From Pseudoselenomonas ruminantium (GTDB taxonomy: Bacteria > Bacillota > Negativicutes > Selenomonadales > Selenomonadaceae): DNA of 64,000 nucleotides. The notes under the pieces were generated by a model, which saw only the letters and a program-made list of their open reading frames with translations, searched no databases and was not told where the DNA came from. This document shows positions 15,626-25,767 of this stretch, in pieces. Positions within the stretch are counted from its first letter, which is position 1. Every line of letters starts with the position of its first letter. Where the stretch lies: assembly GCA_015058655.1 (NCBI GenBank), contig SVBX01000013.1, positions 1 to 64,000 of the forward strand, written 5' to 3'. The translations under genes were made by a program, and so were the position numbers.

Positions 15626-17176
15626 GTGAATTTTCAATATCGCCAGGAAGCGGTGTGGATTGGTATTGATGTGGGCACCACCGGCGTCCGAGCTATCGCC
15701 TATGATATAACCGGCCGGAAGGTGGCGGGGGCGGAGGCTTTTTACCCCCTGCTGACACCCCACCCCGACTGGGCGGAGGAAGACCCTTCCCAGATTTTTG
15801 CCGCGGTGAAGGAAGTGGTGGGCAAGGCCGCTGCTGACCTGCGGTACAAGAGCCGCCAGCTGGCAGGCCTGTCCCTCAGTACCGTCATGCACAGTTTCGC
15901 GGGGCTGGATGAGGATTTCAAGCCTCTGATGGACATGCAGACCTGGGCAGACAGCCGCAGCGCGGATATCGTGCGGGAGATGAAGCAGGATGAGGGGCTT
16001 TGCCGCCGCTTCTATGAAAAGACGGGCTGCCCCATCCATGCTTCCTACCCGCTGGCCAAAGTCCTCTGGCTCAGGAAGCATCATCCTGATATGTTCAGGC
16101 AGATGCGGTATGTGGGCTCCTTGAAGGATTATCTCTTTTACGGCCTGACGGGGAAATGGCTTATCGACCATTCTGCTGCCAGCACCAGTGGCCTTTACAA
16201 TGAAAGGCTCATGGACTGGGATGAGGAAATCCTCTCCTATGCAGGGCTGCGGAAGGACCAGCTGCCGGAGGCGGTGTCCACCACCCATCAGGAAAAGCTG
16301 CAGCGGCAGGCCGCCGAGGAAATGGGCCTGCCGGAGGGGCTGCCGGTGGTCATAGGGGCCACGGACGGGGTGCTGGTGAATGTGGGCATCGGGGCGGTGG
16401 AGCCCGGGCAGCTTTCAGCTACCATCGGCACCAGCGGCGCCCTGCGGATGCTCACCAAGGAACCTCTGACGGACAGCAAGATGCGTACCTGGTGCTACAA
16501 CCTGGTTGATGATATGTGGGTGGCAGGCGGTGCCATCAACAACGGGGGCATGATTCTCCGCTGGGTGAAGGACAAGGTGTGCCACTACACTCCCCACCAT
16601 CTGGAAAATCTGGATGTGGACGGCTACGACCTCATGACTATGAAAGCGGCTCATGTGGCGGCAGGGGCTGAGGGGCTTATCATGCTGCCCTGCTTCACCG
16701 GGGAGCGGGCGCCTTACTGGAATTCGGAGCTGCGGGGCATGTTCTTCGGACTGTCCCTGAACCATAGCCGTTCCCACATGATCAGGGCCTGCCTGGAGGG
16801 CATTTCCTACAGCATGAACGCGGTGATGCTGGCTCTGAGGGACTTTGGCGAGATCAGGGATATCCGGGTCAGCGGCAGCTTCACCAAGTCTGACCTCTGG
16901 CTGCAGATTCTCGCCAGCGTCCTGAACGAAGAACTTATCCTGCCGGACAACAGCGAAGGGGCGGCCTTCGGAGCGGCGGTGCTGGGCTTCATTGCCAGCG
17001 GGGAGCTTTCCGGCATAGGCGCCACCGGGGATTTGGTGAAACCCAGGCGCATTATCCGCCCCAACCCGGAAGAGGTGCGTGTGTACGGGGAGCTTTACAA
17101 GATTTTTGACAGCCTGTACTGGAAGCTGCAGCCGGAGCTGGCTTCCATAGCGGCTTTCCAGCAGAACAGAGCATGA
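15626..17176 (+). CDS. gntK: Gluconate kinase, FGGY family
   Basis: Phosphorylates D-gluconate to 6-phosphogluconate with ATP in the cytoplasm. About 516 residues, normal for FGGY kinases. The N-terminal phosphate-binding motif is GIDVGTTGVRAIAYD, the second nucleotide motif region is GATDGVLVNVGIG with ATIGTSG, and the C-terminal lobe has GSFTKSDLWLQI. Assignment to gluconate rather than xylulose or glycerol rests on the two following genes. The start is GTG 15626, eight bases after AACGGAG; an ATG at 15620 is too close to that site. First gene of the operon with gnd and gntT. Confidence 0.88.
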   Translation: MNFQYRQEAVWIGIDVGTTGVRAIAYDITGRKVAGAEAFYPLLTPHPDWAEEDPSQIFAAVKEVVGKAAADLRYKSRQLAGLSLSTVMHSFAGLDEDFKPLMDMQTWADSRSADIVREMKQDEGLCRRFYEKTGCPIHASYPLAKVLWLRKHHPDMFRQMRYVGSLKDYLFYGLTGKWLIDHSAASTSGLYNERLMDWDEEILSYAGLRKDQLPEAVSTTHQEKLQRQAAEEMGLPEGLPVVIGATDGVLVNVGIGAVEPGQLSATIGTSGALRMLTKEPLTDSKMRTWCYNLVDDMWVAGGAINNGGMILRWVKDKVCHYTPHHLENLDVDGYDLMTMKAAHVAAGAEGLIMLPCFTGERAPYWNSELRGMFFGLSLNHSRSHMIRACLEGISYSMNAVMLALRDFGEIRDIRVSGSFTKSDLWLQILASVLNEELILPDNSEGAAFGAAVLGFIASGELSGIGATGDLVKPRRIIRPNPEEVRVYGELYKIFDSLYWKLQPELASIAAFQQNRA

Positions 17177-17187
17177 GGTGAGGCAAG

Positions 17188-18594
17188 ATGGCAAAGAAAT
17201 TGGATATAGGCATGGTGGGCATGGCTGTCATGGGCAGCAATCTGGCCCTCAATATGGCTGACCACGGCTTTGAAGTGGCCTGCTATAACTACACTCCTGA
17301 CTTGACGGAAAAGGTGCTGCGTGAGCATCCCCATGAGCATCTGCATGGCTTCTTTGACCTGCAGGAGTTCGTAGCTTCCCTGAAAAAGCCCCGGAAGATC
17401 ATGTTCATGATCATGGCAGGGGCCCCGGTGGATTCCATGATCGAGGCGCTGGTGCCCCTGCTGGAGCCGGGGGACATGATTATGGACGGGGGCAACTCCT
17501 ACTTCGGCGATACCCGCCGTCGCCATGATTTCCTGCAGGAAAAGGGCATCCGCTATTTCGGCGTGGGCATTTCCGGCGGCGAGACCGGGGCTCGCCGGGG
17601 TCCCTGCATCATGCCCGGCGGCGACAGGGAGGCTTATGAGGAGGTGCGTCCTATCTACGAGGCCATTGCTGCCAGGGCCGGGGAGGAACCCTGCTGCGCT
17701 TATATGGGCGCCGACGGGGCAGGCCATTTCGTGAAGATGGTGCACAATGGCATTGAGTATGCGGATATGCAGCTCATCGCCGAGGCCTATCTGCTGCTGA
17801 AGTACGCCGGAGGCTGCAGCAATCAGGAGATTGGGCGCATCTTCCGCCAGTGGAACGAAGGCGAGCTGAAAAGCTTCCTCATCGGCATCACTGCTGATAT
17901 CTTCGCAGAGCCGGATGAAGCGGGTGGGGAATTGCTGGACAAGATTGTGGACAGCGCCGGCCAGAAGGGCACAGGACGCTGGACCAGCATCGAGGCCCTG
18001 CGGCAGGGGGTGAATACCTCCCTTATCACCGCTGCCTGCAACGCCAGAGTCATGTCCAATCTAATGGAGGAGCGGCAGGAAATCGCCCCCTTGGTGCAGG
18101 CAGAAGGGCAGGGGCGCCCCGGGGAAGATTTCGTGGAAATGGTGCGCAAGAGCCTTTACCTGGGCAAGATTGCCGCCTATGCCCAAGGCTTTGCCCTCTA
18201 TAGCTCCGCCGCCAGGGAGTACGGCTGGCAGCTGGAGCTGGGGCGGATTGCCGCCATCTTCCGCTCCGGCTGCATCATCCAGGCGGAATTCCTGAACAGG
18301 ATAACGGAGGCCTATGAGAAAGACAGGGGCCTCAGAAATCTCCTGCTGGACGATTTCTTTGCGGGCAAGGTCAGGGAAAATCTTTCCTCCCTGCGGCAGA
18401 CCGTGTCCTGCGCCGTGCTGAGTGGCATCCCCATCCCGGCACTTTCCTGCGCCGCAGAGTACCTGGACGCCCTGGGAGGGCGCCATCTGGGGGCTAATCT
18501 CATCCAGGCCCAGCGGGACTACTTCGGCGCCCATACTTTTAAGCGGGTGGACAGGGAAGGAACCTTCCACCATGAGTGGCAGAAACATGATTGA
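17188..18594 (+). CDS. gnd: 6-phosphogluconate dehydrogenase, decarboxylating
   Basis: Oxidises 6-phosphogluconate to ribulose 5-phosphate with NAD(P)+ and releases CO2. 468 residues, standard length. The Rossmann start is IGMVGMAVMGSNLALNMADHGF; the substrate-site signature is GISGGETGARRGPCIMPGG (the common form has GEEGAR); KMVHNGIEYADMQLIAE contains the catalytic Lys. It lies 11 bp after gntK and 35 bp before the permease, so one transcript should carry uptake, phosphorylation and oxidation. This gives the cell an oxidative pentose route from gluconate. Confidence 0.95.
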   Translation: MAKKLDIGMVGMAVMGSNLALNMADHGFEVACYNYTPDLTEKVLREHPHEHLHGFFDLQEFVASLKKPRKIMFMIMAGAPVDSMIEALVPLLEPGDMIMDGGNSYFGDTRRRHDFLQEKGIRYFGVGISGGETGARRGPCIMPGGDREAYEEVRPIYEAIAARAGEEPCCAYMGADGAGHFVKMVHNGIEYADMQLIAEAYLLLKYAGGCSNQEIGRIFRQWNEGELKSFLIGITADIFAEPDEAGGELLDKIVDSAGQKGTGRWTSIEALRQGVNTSLITAACNARVMSNLMEERQEIAPLVQAEGQGRPGEDFVEMVRKSLYLGKIAAYAQGFALYSSAAREYGWQLELGRIAAIFRSGCIIQAEFLNRITEAYEKDRGLRNLLLDDFFAGKVRENLSSLRQTVSCAVLSGIPIPALSCAAEYLDALGGRHLGANLIQAQRDYFGAHTFKRVDREGTFHHEWQKHD

Positions 18595-18629
18595 AGATGG
18601 TGACAAGTTATACATAGGAGGGCTGGATT

Positions 18630-19946
18630 ATGCCGCTTATTATCTTGGCAGTTGGTATACTCTTTCTGTTTTTCCTGATTGTAAAAGTGAGATTGAACAG
18701 CTTCCTGGCCTTGCTGCTGGTGGCAGGGCTGGTGGGCTACGCCGAGGGGCTGCCGGAGGGGCAGATCATCCCCGTGATTGAAAAGGGACTAGGGGGCACC
18801 CTGGGCGGCCTGGCCATCGTGGTTTCCTTCGGCGCCATGCTGGGCAAGCTGATGGCCGAAAGCGGCGGCGCCCAGCGCATCGCCACCACCCTCATCGATG
18901 TCTTTGGCCGCAAGTGGGTGAAGTGGGCAGTGGCCCTTACGGGGTTCATTGTGGGCATTGCCCTGTTTTATGAAATCGGCTTCGTGCTGCTCATTCCCCT
19001 GGTGTTCACCATTGCCACGGCGGCGAAAATTCCCCTGTTGGAGGTGGGCATCCCCATGGCGGCGGCTCTTTCCGTCACCCACGGTTTCTTGCCGCCTCAC
19101 CCTGGCCCCACAGCTATTTCCATCATCTACAATGCAGATATCGGCCTGACGCTGGTGTATGGCGCCATTATCGCCATCCCCACTGCCATTGTGGCAGGCC
19201 CTCTTTTTGCCAATACCACCAAGCATATCCAGCCGGAAGCTCCTCAGGGAATGCAAAGCAGCAAGGTTTTCGCGGAAGAAGAAATGCCCGGCTTTGGCAT
19301 CTCCGTTTTCACTGCCATGGTGCCCGTGGTGCTCATGGCTGCTTCGGCCCTGGCCAAGATGACCCTGGATGCTGGTTCCTCCCTGTACCAGTGGCTCACC
19401 TTCCTGGGCACCCCGGATATGGCCCTGACCATTGCAGTGGCAGCCGCCATTTACACCTTCGGTCTGCGTCAGGGCAAGACCATCCCCGAAATCATGAAAA
19501 TCTGTGAGGGGGCTGTGCTCACCATCGCCATGATTCTCCTCATCGTGGGTGGCGGTGGTGCCTTGAAGCAGATTCTCATCGACAGCGGCGTGGGCCGCTA
19601 TATCGGCGAGATTGCCGCCCAGAGCAACCTTTCTCCCTTGCTCCTGGCCTGGACGGTGGCCGCCGTCATACGCATCGCCTGCGGCAGCGCCACGGTGGCT
19701 GCCCTCACTGCCGGCGGCATCGCTGCGCCCATTGTGGCAGTGACAGGGGTGAACCCCGAGCTCATGGTGCTGGCCACCGGCGCCGGCAGCCTTATCCTCA
19801 GCCCTCCCAATGACCCGGGCTTCTGGCTGTTCAAGGAGTTCTTTGGCCTTTCCGTCAAGCAGACCATGCGCACCTGGTGCGTGCTGGAGACCATCATCTC
19901 CGTCATGGGCCTGATGGGAGTGCTGGTGCTGGAAGCGATTATCTGA
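18630..19946 (+). CDS. gntT: Gluconate:H+ symporter, GntP family
   Basis: An inner-membrane gluconate importer, 438 residues with about 12-14 hydrophobic segments. It matches the GntP family in FYEIGFVLLIPLVF, the conserved THGFLPPHPGPTAI motif and the end region GAGSLILSPPNDPGFW. TAGGAGGG lies before ATG 18630. It closes the gluconate operon, followed by a strong terminator. Confidence 0.92.
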   Translation: MPLIILAVGILFLFFLIVKVRLNSFLALLLVAGLVGYAEGLPEGQIIPVIEKGLGGTLGGLAIVVSFGAMLGKLMAESGGAQRIATTLIDVFGRKWVKWAVALTGFIVGIALFYEIGFVLLIPLVFTIATAAKIPLLEVGIPMAAALSVTHGFLPPHPGPTAISIIYNADIGLTLVYGAIIAIPTAIVAGPLFANTTKHIQPEAPQGMQSSKVFAEEEMPGFGISVFTAMVPVVLMAASALAKMTLDAGSSLYQWLTFLGTPDMALTIAVAAAIYTFGLRQGKTIPEIMKICEGAVLTIAMILLIVGGGGALKQILIDSGVGRYIGEIAAQSNLSPLLLAWTVAAVIRIACGSATVAALTAGGIAAPIVAVTGVNPELMVLATGAGSLILSPPNDPGFWLFKEFFGLSVKQTMRTWCVLETIISVMGLMGVLVLEAII

Positions 19947-19954
19947 ATAGGCGC

Positions 19955-19988
19955 GCCTTCCCCCAAAAAGAGGGGAAGGCCTTTTTTA
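19955..19988 (+). terminator. Gluconate operon terminator
   Basis: GCCTTCCCC and GGGGAAGGC with a T6 run. Confidence 0.9.
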
Positions 19989-20049
19989 TGGCAAAGCCTG
20001 CGGAAAGGCTGTATAATTGTTTGTATCAACGAAGAAAAGGGGAGCCTTT

Positions 20050-20895
20050 ATGAAAGAGCAGGTTTTACCTATTTTGCGCAGCACCTATGAGGATCTTACC
20101 AAATCTGAGAAGAAGATTGCCGACTATATCTCGGAGCACAGGCATGAGATCATGGGGCAGACGGTGGCAGAGCTGGCCCAGGGCAGCGGCAGTTCTGAAA
20201 TCACTATTTCCCGCTTTTGCAAGAAGCTGGGCTTTTCAGGCCTGCAGAGCTTGAAAATAGCCCTGGCGGCGGAGCTTTCCGGCGCCGGAGAAGGTCCCTG
20301 CAGTGACATTGGCAGGGATGATGATGAAGCCGCCGTGGCGGGGAAAATCTTTCGCAATATCACCGAGGGGCTGCAGGATACCTTGAAAATCCTTGATTTC
20401 TCCCTGATTGCGGCAGCGGTGGAGCTTTTGCAGGGAGCGCGGCGGGTGGCCATTTACGGCTTCGGCAATTCGGCTACGGTGTGCCAGGACCTGGCCACCC
20501 GTTTCCTGCGCTTCGGCATGGCGGTGCAGGCCTTCAGCGATGCCCATATGCAGGTGACCTCGGCGGCCCTGTTGGAGGAAACTGATGTGGTCATCGCCAT
20601 CTCCCACACCGGTGCCACCAAGGATATCCTGGAATCCGTGAACATCGCCCGGGAAGGCGGGGCAAAGGTCATAGCCATCACCAGCTACGCCCAGTCAGAG
20701 CTGGCCCGTCGGGCTGACATTGCCCTCATCGGCATGGGCCGGGAGGTGAACTACTCTTCGGAGGCCGCTGCTTCCCGCCTGGTGCACATGGCCATCGGTG
20801 ACATCCTCTACACCTGCCTGGCCAAGAAGATGCCGGAGAAGTATCAGGCCAACCTGCAGAAAATGAGAGAAGTCATAGCCGTGAGAAGGCTGTGA
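20050..20895 (+). CDS. RpiR-family transcriptional regulator
   Basis: 281 residues: an N-terminal helix-turn-helix (about 1-75; EITISRFCKKLGFSGLQSLK is the recognition region) and a C-terminal SIS sugar-phosphate-binding domain (ARRVAIYGFGNSATVC, VVIAISHTGATKDILE, KVIAITS). SIS regulators sense a phosphorylated sugar. Because it follows the gluconate operon directly, 6-phosphogluconate and control of that operon are the likely ligand and target (inference). ATG 20050 follows AAAGGGGAGCC. It has its own short leader after the operon terminator. Confidence 0.85.
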   Translation: MKEQVLPILRSTYEDLTKSEKKIADYISEHRHEIMGQTVAELAQGSGSSEITISRFCKKLGFSGLQSLKIALAAELSGAGEGPCSDIGRDDDEAAVAGKIFRNITEGLQDTLKILDFSLIAAAVELLQGARRVAIYGFGNSATVCQDLATRFLRFGMAVQAFSDAHMQVTSAALLEETDVVIAISHTGATKDILESVNIAREGGAKVIAITSYAQSELARRADIALIGMGREVNYSSEAAASRLVHMAIGDILYTCLAKKMPEKYQANLQKMREVIAVRRL

Positions 20896-20900
20896 GCTCC

Positions 20901-20930
20901 TTGCTGCCCGGCAGCCCCATCTGCTAAAAT
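20901..20930 (+). promoter_or_regulatory. Putative promoter of gloA
   Basis: TTGCTG, 18 bp, TAAAAT, 41 bp before the glyoxalase start. Confidence 0.4.
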
Positions 20931-20971
20931 AGGATATGGCAAACTTGCGCGCAAGACAGGAGGCAGAAAGC

Positions 20972-21337
20972 ATGAAATTCAAATTCGTCCACAACAATCT
21001 CAATGTGCTCGACTTGGAAAGAAGCATGAAGTTCTATGAGGAGGCTTTGGGGCTGAAGGAGGTTCATCGCCTGGAGGCTGAAGGCTTCACTTTGGTCTAT
21101 CTTGGTGACGGCGGCCAGACTCCTCACGAGCTGGAGCTCACCTGGCTGAAGGACAGGAAGGAGCCCTATAATCTTGGGGAAAATGAGTTCCATCTGGCTT
21201 TCACCGTGGACGACTACGATGCCGCCCATGCGAAGCACAAGGAGATGGGCTGCATCTGCTACGAGAATCCCGGCATGGGCATCTACTTCATCAATGACCC
21301 GGACGGCTATTGGCTGGAAGTGCTGCCCCAGAAGTAA
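20972..21337 (+). CDS. gloA: Lactoylglutathione lyase (glyoxalase I)
   Basis: A 121-residue cytoplasmic enzyme of the VOC fold that isomerises the methylglyoxal-thiol hemithioacetal to the lactoyl thioester. Metal ligands can be placed: an early His in KFVHNNLNVLDLERS, Glu in ELELTW, His in FHLAFTVDD and the C-terminal Glu in GYWLEVLP. GIYFINDPDGYWLE is typical of GloA. ATG 20972 follows ACAGGAGGC; the upstream in-frame extension lacks a site. The length suits the Ni/Co-type bacterial enzymes. Monocistronic. Confidence 0.9.
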   Translation: MKFKFVHNNLNVLDLERSMKFYEEALGLKEVHRLEAEGFTLVYLGDGGQTPHELELTWLKDRKEPYNLGENEFHLAFTVDDYDAAHAKHKEMGCICYENPGMGIYFINDPDGYWLEVLPQK

Positions 21338-21358
21338 GACGATGCATCTGCATAATGT

Positions 21359-21396
21359 AAAAGAAGCCCGGAGGCGTTGCGCTCCGGGCTTCTTTC
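21359..21396. terminator. Bidirectional terminator between gloA and the LacI gene
   Basis: AAAGAAGCCCGGAG and CTCCGGGCTTCTTT form a 14-bp perfect stem with A and T tracts on both sides. Confidence 0.92.
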
Positions 21397-22411
21397 ACAG
21401 ATTTTCAGTGAGCTTTATTTCATTTTTCAAGATGCATTCTTCTTTTTCCGGCAGGCGGCCGTGCACCAGGTATTCAAAGGCCTTGTTCACGGCGGAAAAG
21501 CCTTGTCGGTAGGGGTGCTGGTAAATGGTGGCTTTGATGATGCCGAACTGCATCATTTCCACCGTGGTGGGCACCGTGTCGAAGGAGAGGACCAGGGGGC
21601 GTCTTTCCTCCGGCAGCTGCATGACTGCCCGGCAGGTGCCGTAGACACCGGCGGCCAGAACGCAGATGGCGTTTATCTCAGGGTGCTCAGACAGGAGGTT
21701 TTTGGTGACTTCGTAAGCGTAGATATCATCATCGTTGTGCTCGATGGTGGCGGCCAGGTGGAAGCCTGGCACTTTTTTCATGCGCTCCTTGAAGCCCTCC
21801 AGCCGCAGCCGGTGGCCCCGCAGCTTCAGGCTGCCCAGAATGACGGCAATCTCTGCCTGCTGCCCCAGCAGGGCTTCCAGCAGGGCGCAGGAGGTGAGGC
21901 CGCCGTTGTAGTAGTCGCTGCCCACATAGCAGTGGCGGCTGGTGCCTTCGATGTCGTTGTTCACCGTCACCACGAAGATGCCACGGTCCACCATCTTGTT
22001 GATTTGGGCAGCTATGGCCGGGTCATCAATGGGGTTAATGATCAGGGCCTGCACCCTGCCTGCTATTTCCTGCAGGGTAGCCAGCTGCTTTTGGGGGTCG
22101 TAGCCCTTCATGGTGTGGTACTCTATCTGCACGCCGTAAATCTTGTACTGGTCGGCGGCCTCCTTCATGCCCTTTATCACATCATCGAAGAAGGGATTGC
22201 CGTCTGAGGACATGACAATGCCGATGACAGGCCGCTTCTTGCGAGCCGCCAGAGCCTTGCCCGCAGGGTTTGGCTCATAGCCCAGCTCTCTGGCAGTCCT
22301 GCGGATTTTCTCCGCCGTCTCTGAATTGACCCTGCCCCGCCCATTCAAGGCCCTGTCCACCGTCCCCCGCGAAACTCCGCAGATTTCAGCAATCTCCTTC
22401 ATAGTGACCAT
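21395..22411 (-). CDS. LacI-family repressor of the pentose locus
   Basis: 338 residues: LacI DNA-binding helix-turn-helix (MKEIAEICGVSRGTVDRALNGRGRV, residues 4-28, with hinge region PNPAGKALAARKK) and a periplasmic-binding-like ligand domain (PVIGIVMSSDGNPFFDDV, then AAGVYGTCRAVMQ). The effector is probably a pentose. It is the last gene of the minus-strand run xylB-DUF4867-symporter-xylosidase, so it probably regulates that run and the divergent isomerase gene. The matching dyads at 28230-28249 and 28438-28457 are candidate operators. The start at 22411 follows AGAGGTG. Confidence 0.88.
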   Translation of the reverse strand: MVTMKEIAEICGVSRGTVDRALNGRGRVNSETAEKIRRTARELGYEPNPAGKALAARKKRPVIGIVMSSDGNPFFDDVIKGMKEAADQYKIYGVQIEYHTMKGYDPQKQLATLQEIAGRVQALIINPIDDPAIAAQINKMVDRGIFVVTVNNDIEGTSRHCYVGSDYYNGGLTSCALLEALLGQQAEIAVILGSLKLRGHRLRLEGFKERMKKVPGFHLAATIEHNDDDIYAYEVTKNLLSEHPEINAICVLAAGVYGTCRAVMQLPEERRPLVLSFDTVPTTVEMMQFGIIKATIYQHPYRQGFSAVNKAFEYLVHGRLPEKEECILKNEIKLTENL

Positions 22412-22433
22412 TTGCGCACCTCTTTTCTTTATC

Positions 22434-22642
22434 CTGAATCCGTGAAACTCGAACACTGTCCGTCCCCCTTTGGGGGCGGGGGACCGCCATCGGCGGTGGT
22501 GGGGGGAGTACAGGGTATCAATGAATACAGTCTCCTACCGCAAAAATCGTCCCCCCACCACCATCTTCGATGGTTCCCCGCCCCCAAGGGGGCGGACACA
22601 GCAGGTGCGTCCTGCATCTTATCCAGTTTCACGGATTCGGGT
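22434..22642. repeat. Double-hairpin repeat, two copies head to head
   Basis: An inverted partial copy (22434-22512) and a full copy (22518-22642) of the family first seen at 7632-7756. Each carries the pair of hairpins ACC(N)/(N)GGT and CCGCCCCC/GGGGGCGG, and ends with GTTTCACGGATTC or its complement, so the whole unit could fold into one large cruciform. It fills the space between the GH43 gene and the LacI gene. Confidence 0.8.
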
Positions 22643-22674
22643 TTATGGCATTCATTGTATCAAGTTGTTTCTGT

Positions 22675-24291
22675 TTAGTCCAGTTCCTTGTAAGAGAAGT
22701 AATCAAAGTCTGCCGGCAGACCAGTGCCCGTGATATCTATGGCATTCATCCCCACAAAGGCCCCGGTGAAGAACCCGCCGCCGCGCACATAGTCGTCAGA
22801 CAGCTTCCAGCTGTCCAGCACCACGGGAATCTCTGTGAACTTCTCCCCGTCAAAGGAGTAGAAGTAACGGTAAGTCCTGCCCCGCACTTCCACTTTGAAG
22901 TGCACAGCCTTCACGCTATCGGGAATGGCGATTTCAGCGCCTGCCAGGGGCATGGAGAAGCTGCCGTTGTCAGCCACCACCAGGTCAAGGCAGCGTCCCT
23001 TCTCTTCATTCCAGGTCACATGGACGCTGGACCAGTTCTCAGTATTGTAGTAGCAGGTCATGCCAGCCATCTGCTGGAAGGAATCGGGCTGGAACTCCAC
23101 GCTGGTCTGGGCATCGAAGTTGAAGCTCTGCCAGCGGCGGGCCACATGAGCCTGGGTGAAGGTGGACTGGAGGGACTCGCGGCCATAGAGCCTGAGGAAG
23201 CCGGGGCGGGCGGTGAGGCTGCCCAAGGTGTCGCTGAAGGGGATGCGGAGGGTCTGGAAGTTGATGTTCAGCTTGTCTCCGTCAAAGTCATCCCGCTCCG
23301 GGCAGGTGGGCTCCCATTCCTGCTGGGGCAGGTTCGGCGCCTCTACCTCCAGGCTGCCCTGCTGGCCGCCCACTACTACCGGCCAGCCATCTTTCCACTC
23401 GATCTTCTGGATGGCAGTCTCACGGCCCAGGGGGCAGAAGGCGTGCTGCTCGCGCTCGCGGCTGGGGAAGCCTTGCGGAGCGGGCAGGGGACGGCCCGTG
23501 AGGTGGGCCAGGTACCACTGGCCGTTCTGGGTTTCCACCAGAGAGGCGTGGCCGCATTTCTGCAGGGGATTGTGTACTTCCTTCCAGGCAGAGAGCAGGG
23601 GATAATCCGGCTGGATTTCATAGGGGCCGTGGATATCCTTGCTCCGGGCGATGGTCTCGGAGTGCTGGTAAGTGGTGCCCCCCTCGGCGGTCATGAGGTA
23701 GTACATATCGTTGATGTAGTAGAGGTGAGGCCCTTCGGTGTAGGCGATGTCAGTGCCCTTGTAGATGATTTCGGGCTTGCCCAGGAGCTTTTCTTCCTCC
23801 ACGGAGTATTCCTGCAGGGCGATGCCGTAGAAGTTGTGGTGGTAGACCCGCTGATCCCAGTACATATTCACCAGATACTTCTTGCCGTTGGGGTCATGGA
23901 ACAGGGAGGCATCGAAGCCTGCTCCGTTCAGAAGGATGGGTTTCGACCAGGGGCCTTCGATCTTCTCGGCGGTGGTGAGGTAGTTGTGGCAGTCTTTCCA
24001 CATGCCATCTACTACCTTGACATCCGTGTAGATGAGCCAGAACTTGCCGTCAGCGTAGGAAAGGTCTGGTGCCCAGATGCCGCCGGAGTTGGGATTGCCC
24101 TTCATGTCCAGGAACTCGGTGGTGTCCAGGGGGTGGGCCACCAGGTGCCAGTGCACGAGGTCCTTGGAATGATGTATCTGCACGCCGGGGAACCACTCGA
24201 AGGTGGAAGTGGCGATATAGTAGTCATCACCAGCCCGGACGATGCTGGGGTCGGGGTTGAAGCCTTTGAGGATGGGGTTCTGGATTTTCAT
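22675..24291 (-). CDS. GH43 beta-xylosidase / alpha-L-arabinofuranosidase
   Basis: 538 residues, the length of the characterised S. ruminantium enzyme SXA, and from memory nearly identical to it over long stretches. It hydrolyses xylo-oligosaccharides and arabinofuranosides with inversion. Five-bladed propeller domain to about 320: general base Asp14 ([16 protein letters not shown]), pKa modulator Asp in [12 protein letters not shown], and the general acid Glu in [12 protein letters not shown], followed by a C-terminal beta-sandwich that closes the active site. No signal peptide, so it acts inside the cell on imported oligosaccharides. It lies 19 bp after the GPH symporter, which is the probable importer. 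Confidence 0.95.
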   Translation of the reverse strand: MKIQNPILKGFNPDPSIVRAGDDYYIATSTFEWFPGVQIHHSKDLVHWHLVAHPLDTTEFLDMKGNPNSGGIWAPDLSYADGKFWLIYTDVKVVDGMWKDCHNYLTTAEKIEGPWSKPILLNGAGFDASLFHDPNGKKYLVNMYWDQRVYHHNFYGIALQEYSVEEEKLLGKPEIIYKGTDIAYTEGPHLYYINDMYYLMTAEGGTTYQHSETIARSKDIHGPYEIQPDYPLLSAWKEVHNPLQKCGHASLVETQNGQWYLAHLTGRPLPAPQGFPSREREQHAFCPLGRETAIQKIEWKDGWPVVVGGQQGSLEVEAPNLPQQEWEPTCPERDDFDGDKLNINFQTLRIPFSDTLGSLTARPGFLRLYGRESLQSTFTQAHVARRWQSFNFDAQTSVEFQPDSFQQMAGMTCYYNTENWSSVHVTWNEEKGRCLDLVVADNGSFSMPLAGAEIAIPDSVKAVHFKVEVRGRTYRYFYSFDGEKFTEIPVVLDSWKLSDDYVRGGGFFTGAFVGMNAIDITGTGLPADFDYFSYKELD

Positions 24292-24310
24292 ATTTATCTC
24301 TCCAATCTGC

Positions 24311-25726
24311 TTAAAGAGTGCTGGCAGACAGGGCAGCTTCCCCGGTCTGTTCTTTTTCTTCGTTGTGGCGGCGCTCCAGCTCCGTCACTATTTCGTGGTA
24401 GCGCTTGTCGTCAAGTCCGTAGAAGGAAATGTCGATGAGGGCCACAGCCAGGAAGATGATGGGGATGATGGTAGTGGTGATGAGGATGCCCTCCAGAGCC
24501 TCCGGGGTCTGCACAGCGTTGGCTACATAGCCGAAACGGGCCAGCATGAAGCCGGGGACAATGCCGCCCAGAGCCAGGCCGAACTTGAAGAAGAAGCCGA
24601 TGATGGCATAAATCATGCCGCTGAGGCGCTTGCCGGTCTTGTACTCGCCATACTCGATGGTTTCAGGAATGAGAGCCCACATGAAGCCGCCGGCTACGAT
24701 GATGCCGCAGGAGCCGATGAAGCGGGCGATGAGCACCAGGGTGATGTTCTCAGCGGGGACCACATAGGTGACAGCGCAGCCGATGATGCCCAGCACCAGA
24801 GAGATTTTCAGCAGGTTGATTTTGCCTACCAGCTTGTTGAAGGTGGGCACCAGGGGGAGCAGGAAGAAAGCGGGGATGGTGCCGATGAGGCCGTACCACT
24901 GGATGAGATCGGGGCGGTCACAGTTGTAGGTGATGAAATAGGTGCCGATGGAGTTCATGACGGCCATCATGCCGAAGAGGATGATGAAGAACAGGCTCAG
25001 TACCACCAGGGGACGGTTGACCTTGAACTGCTTGAACACATCGGTGAAGCTGAGTTTCTCATCATTGGAGGGGTCGATCTGGACGCGTTCTTTGGTCTGG
25101 GAGAAGCAGTAGAGCAGGAGCAGGGCGCCGATGACGCTGTAGAGGCCCATGGTCACCTGCCAGCCGAAACGGGATTCCTCGCCGGTGTAGCTGCCGGAAA
25201 TCATGGTGACGAAAACAGGGATGCCAAAGGAAACGATGAGGCCGCCCAGGTTGGCGCAGAGCATGCGGATAGAGGTCATGCTGACTACTTCCTTGTTGTC
25301 GCGGGTCATGGCGGCAGTCAGGGCACCGTAGGGAATGTTGATGGTGGTATACACCAGGGACAGGCCGATGTAGGTGGCATAGGCGTAAATGATGCTGGCC
25401 CCTTCAGAAAGGGAGGGGGTGCTGAAGCAGAGGATGCCCAGCACGGCAAAGGGGAAGGCTCCGTAGAGGAGATAGGGGCGGAACTTGCCGTATTTGAAGG
25501 TATGCTTATCCACAAACGTACCCACGATAGGATCTACGATGGCATCCATGACTCGCACGATGAGGAACATAGTGGCCACCACTTCCGCCGGCAGGCCAAA
25601 GACATTGGTATAGAAGAACAGGAGATAGGTGCAGACCGTAGTGTAGATGAGGTTGCAAGCCAAATCGCCCATGGCATACCCCGTTTTTTCCCTCATGCTT
25701 AATTTGTAATTTTTCAAGGCTTCCAT
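24311..25726 (-). CDS. GPH-family pentoside/xylo-oligosaccharide:cation symporter
   Basis: An inner-membrane carrier, 471 residues with about 12 segments. It has the glycoside-pentoside-hexuronide family features: [16 protein letters not shown] at the start, [15 protein letters not shown] with [12 protein letters not shown] after helix 2, and [13 protein letters not shown] in the second half. Its position between xylulokinase/DUF4867 and an intracellular xylosidase points to import of xylosides or xylo-oligosaccharides. The start at 25726 has AAAGGAG upstream. Confidence 0.9.
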   Translation of the reverse strand: MEALKNYKLSMREKTGYAMGDLACNLIYTTVCTYLLFFYTNVFGLPAEVVATMFLIVRVMDAIVDPIVGTFVDKHTFKYGKFRPYLLYGAFPFAVLGILCFSTPSLSEGASIIYAYATYIGLSLVYTTINIPYGALTAAMTRDNKEVVSMTSIRMLCANLGGLIVSFGIPVFVTMISGSYTGEESRFGWQVTMGLYSVIGALLLLYCFSQTKERVQIDPSNDEKLSFTDVFKQFKVNRPLVVLSLFFIILFGMMAVMNSIGTYFITYNCDRPDLIQWYGLIGTIPAFFLLPLVPTFNKLVGKINLLKISLVLGIIGCAVTYVVPAENITLVLIARFIGSCGIIVAGGFMWALIPETIEYGEYKTGKRLSGMIYAIIGFFFKFGLALGGIVPGFMLARFGYVANAVQTPEALEGILITTTIIPIIFLAVALIDISFYGLDDKRYHEIVTELERRHNEEKEQTGEAALSASTL

Positions 25727-25767
25727 TTTATTAAACTCCTTTCAAAAGAATGGCATATATTAGGCCC

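Noticed and set aside
15626..17176. A second xylulokinase
   Set aside because: FGGY kinases are alike, but the operon with 6-phosphogluconate dehydrogenase and a GntP permease makes gluconate the far better substrate.
22570..25702. Long open frames (over 480 codons) on the plus strand across the xylosidase and symporter genes
   Set aside because: These are mirror frames of well-identified minus-strand genes. Their composition is unlike protein and their starts lie inside repeats.
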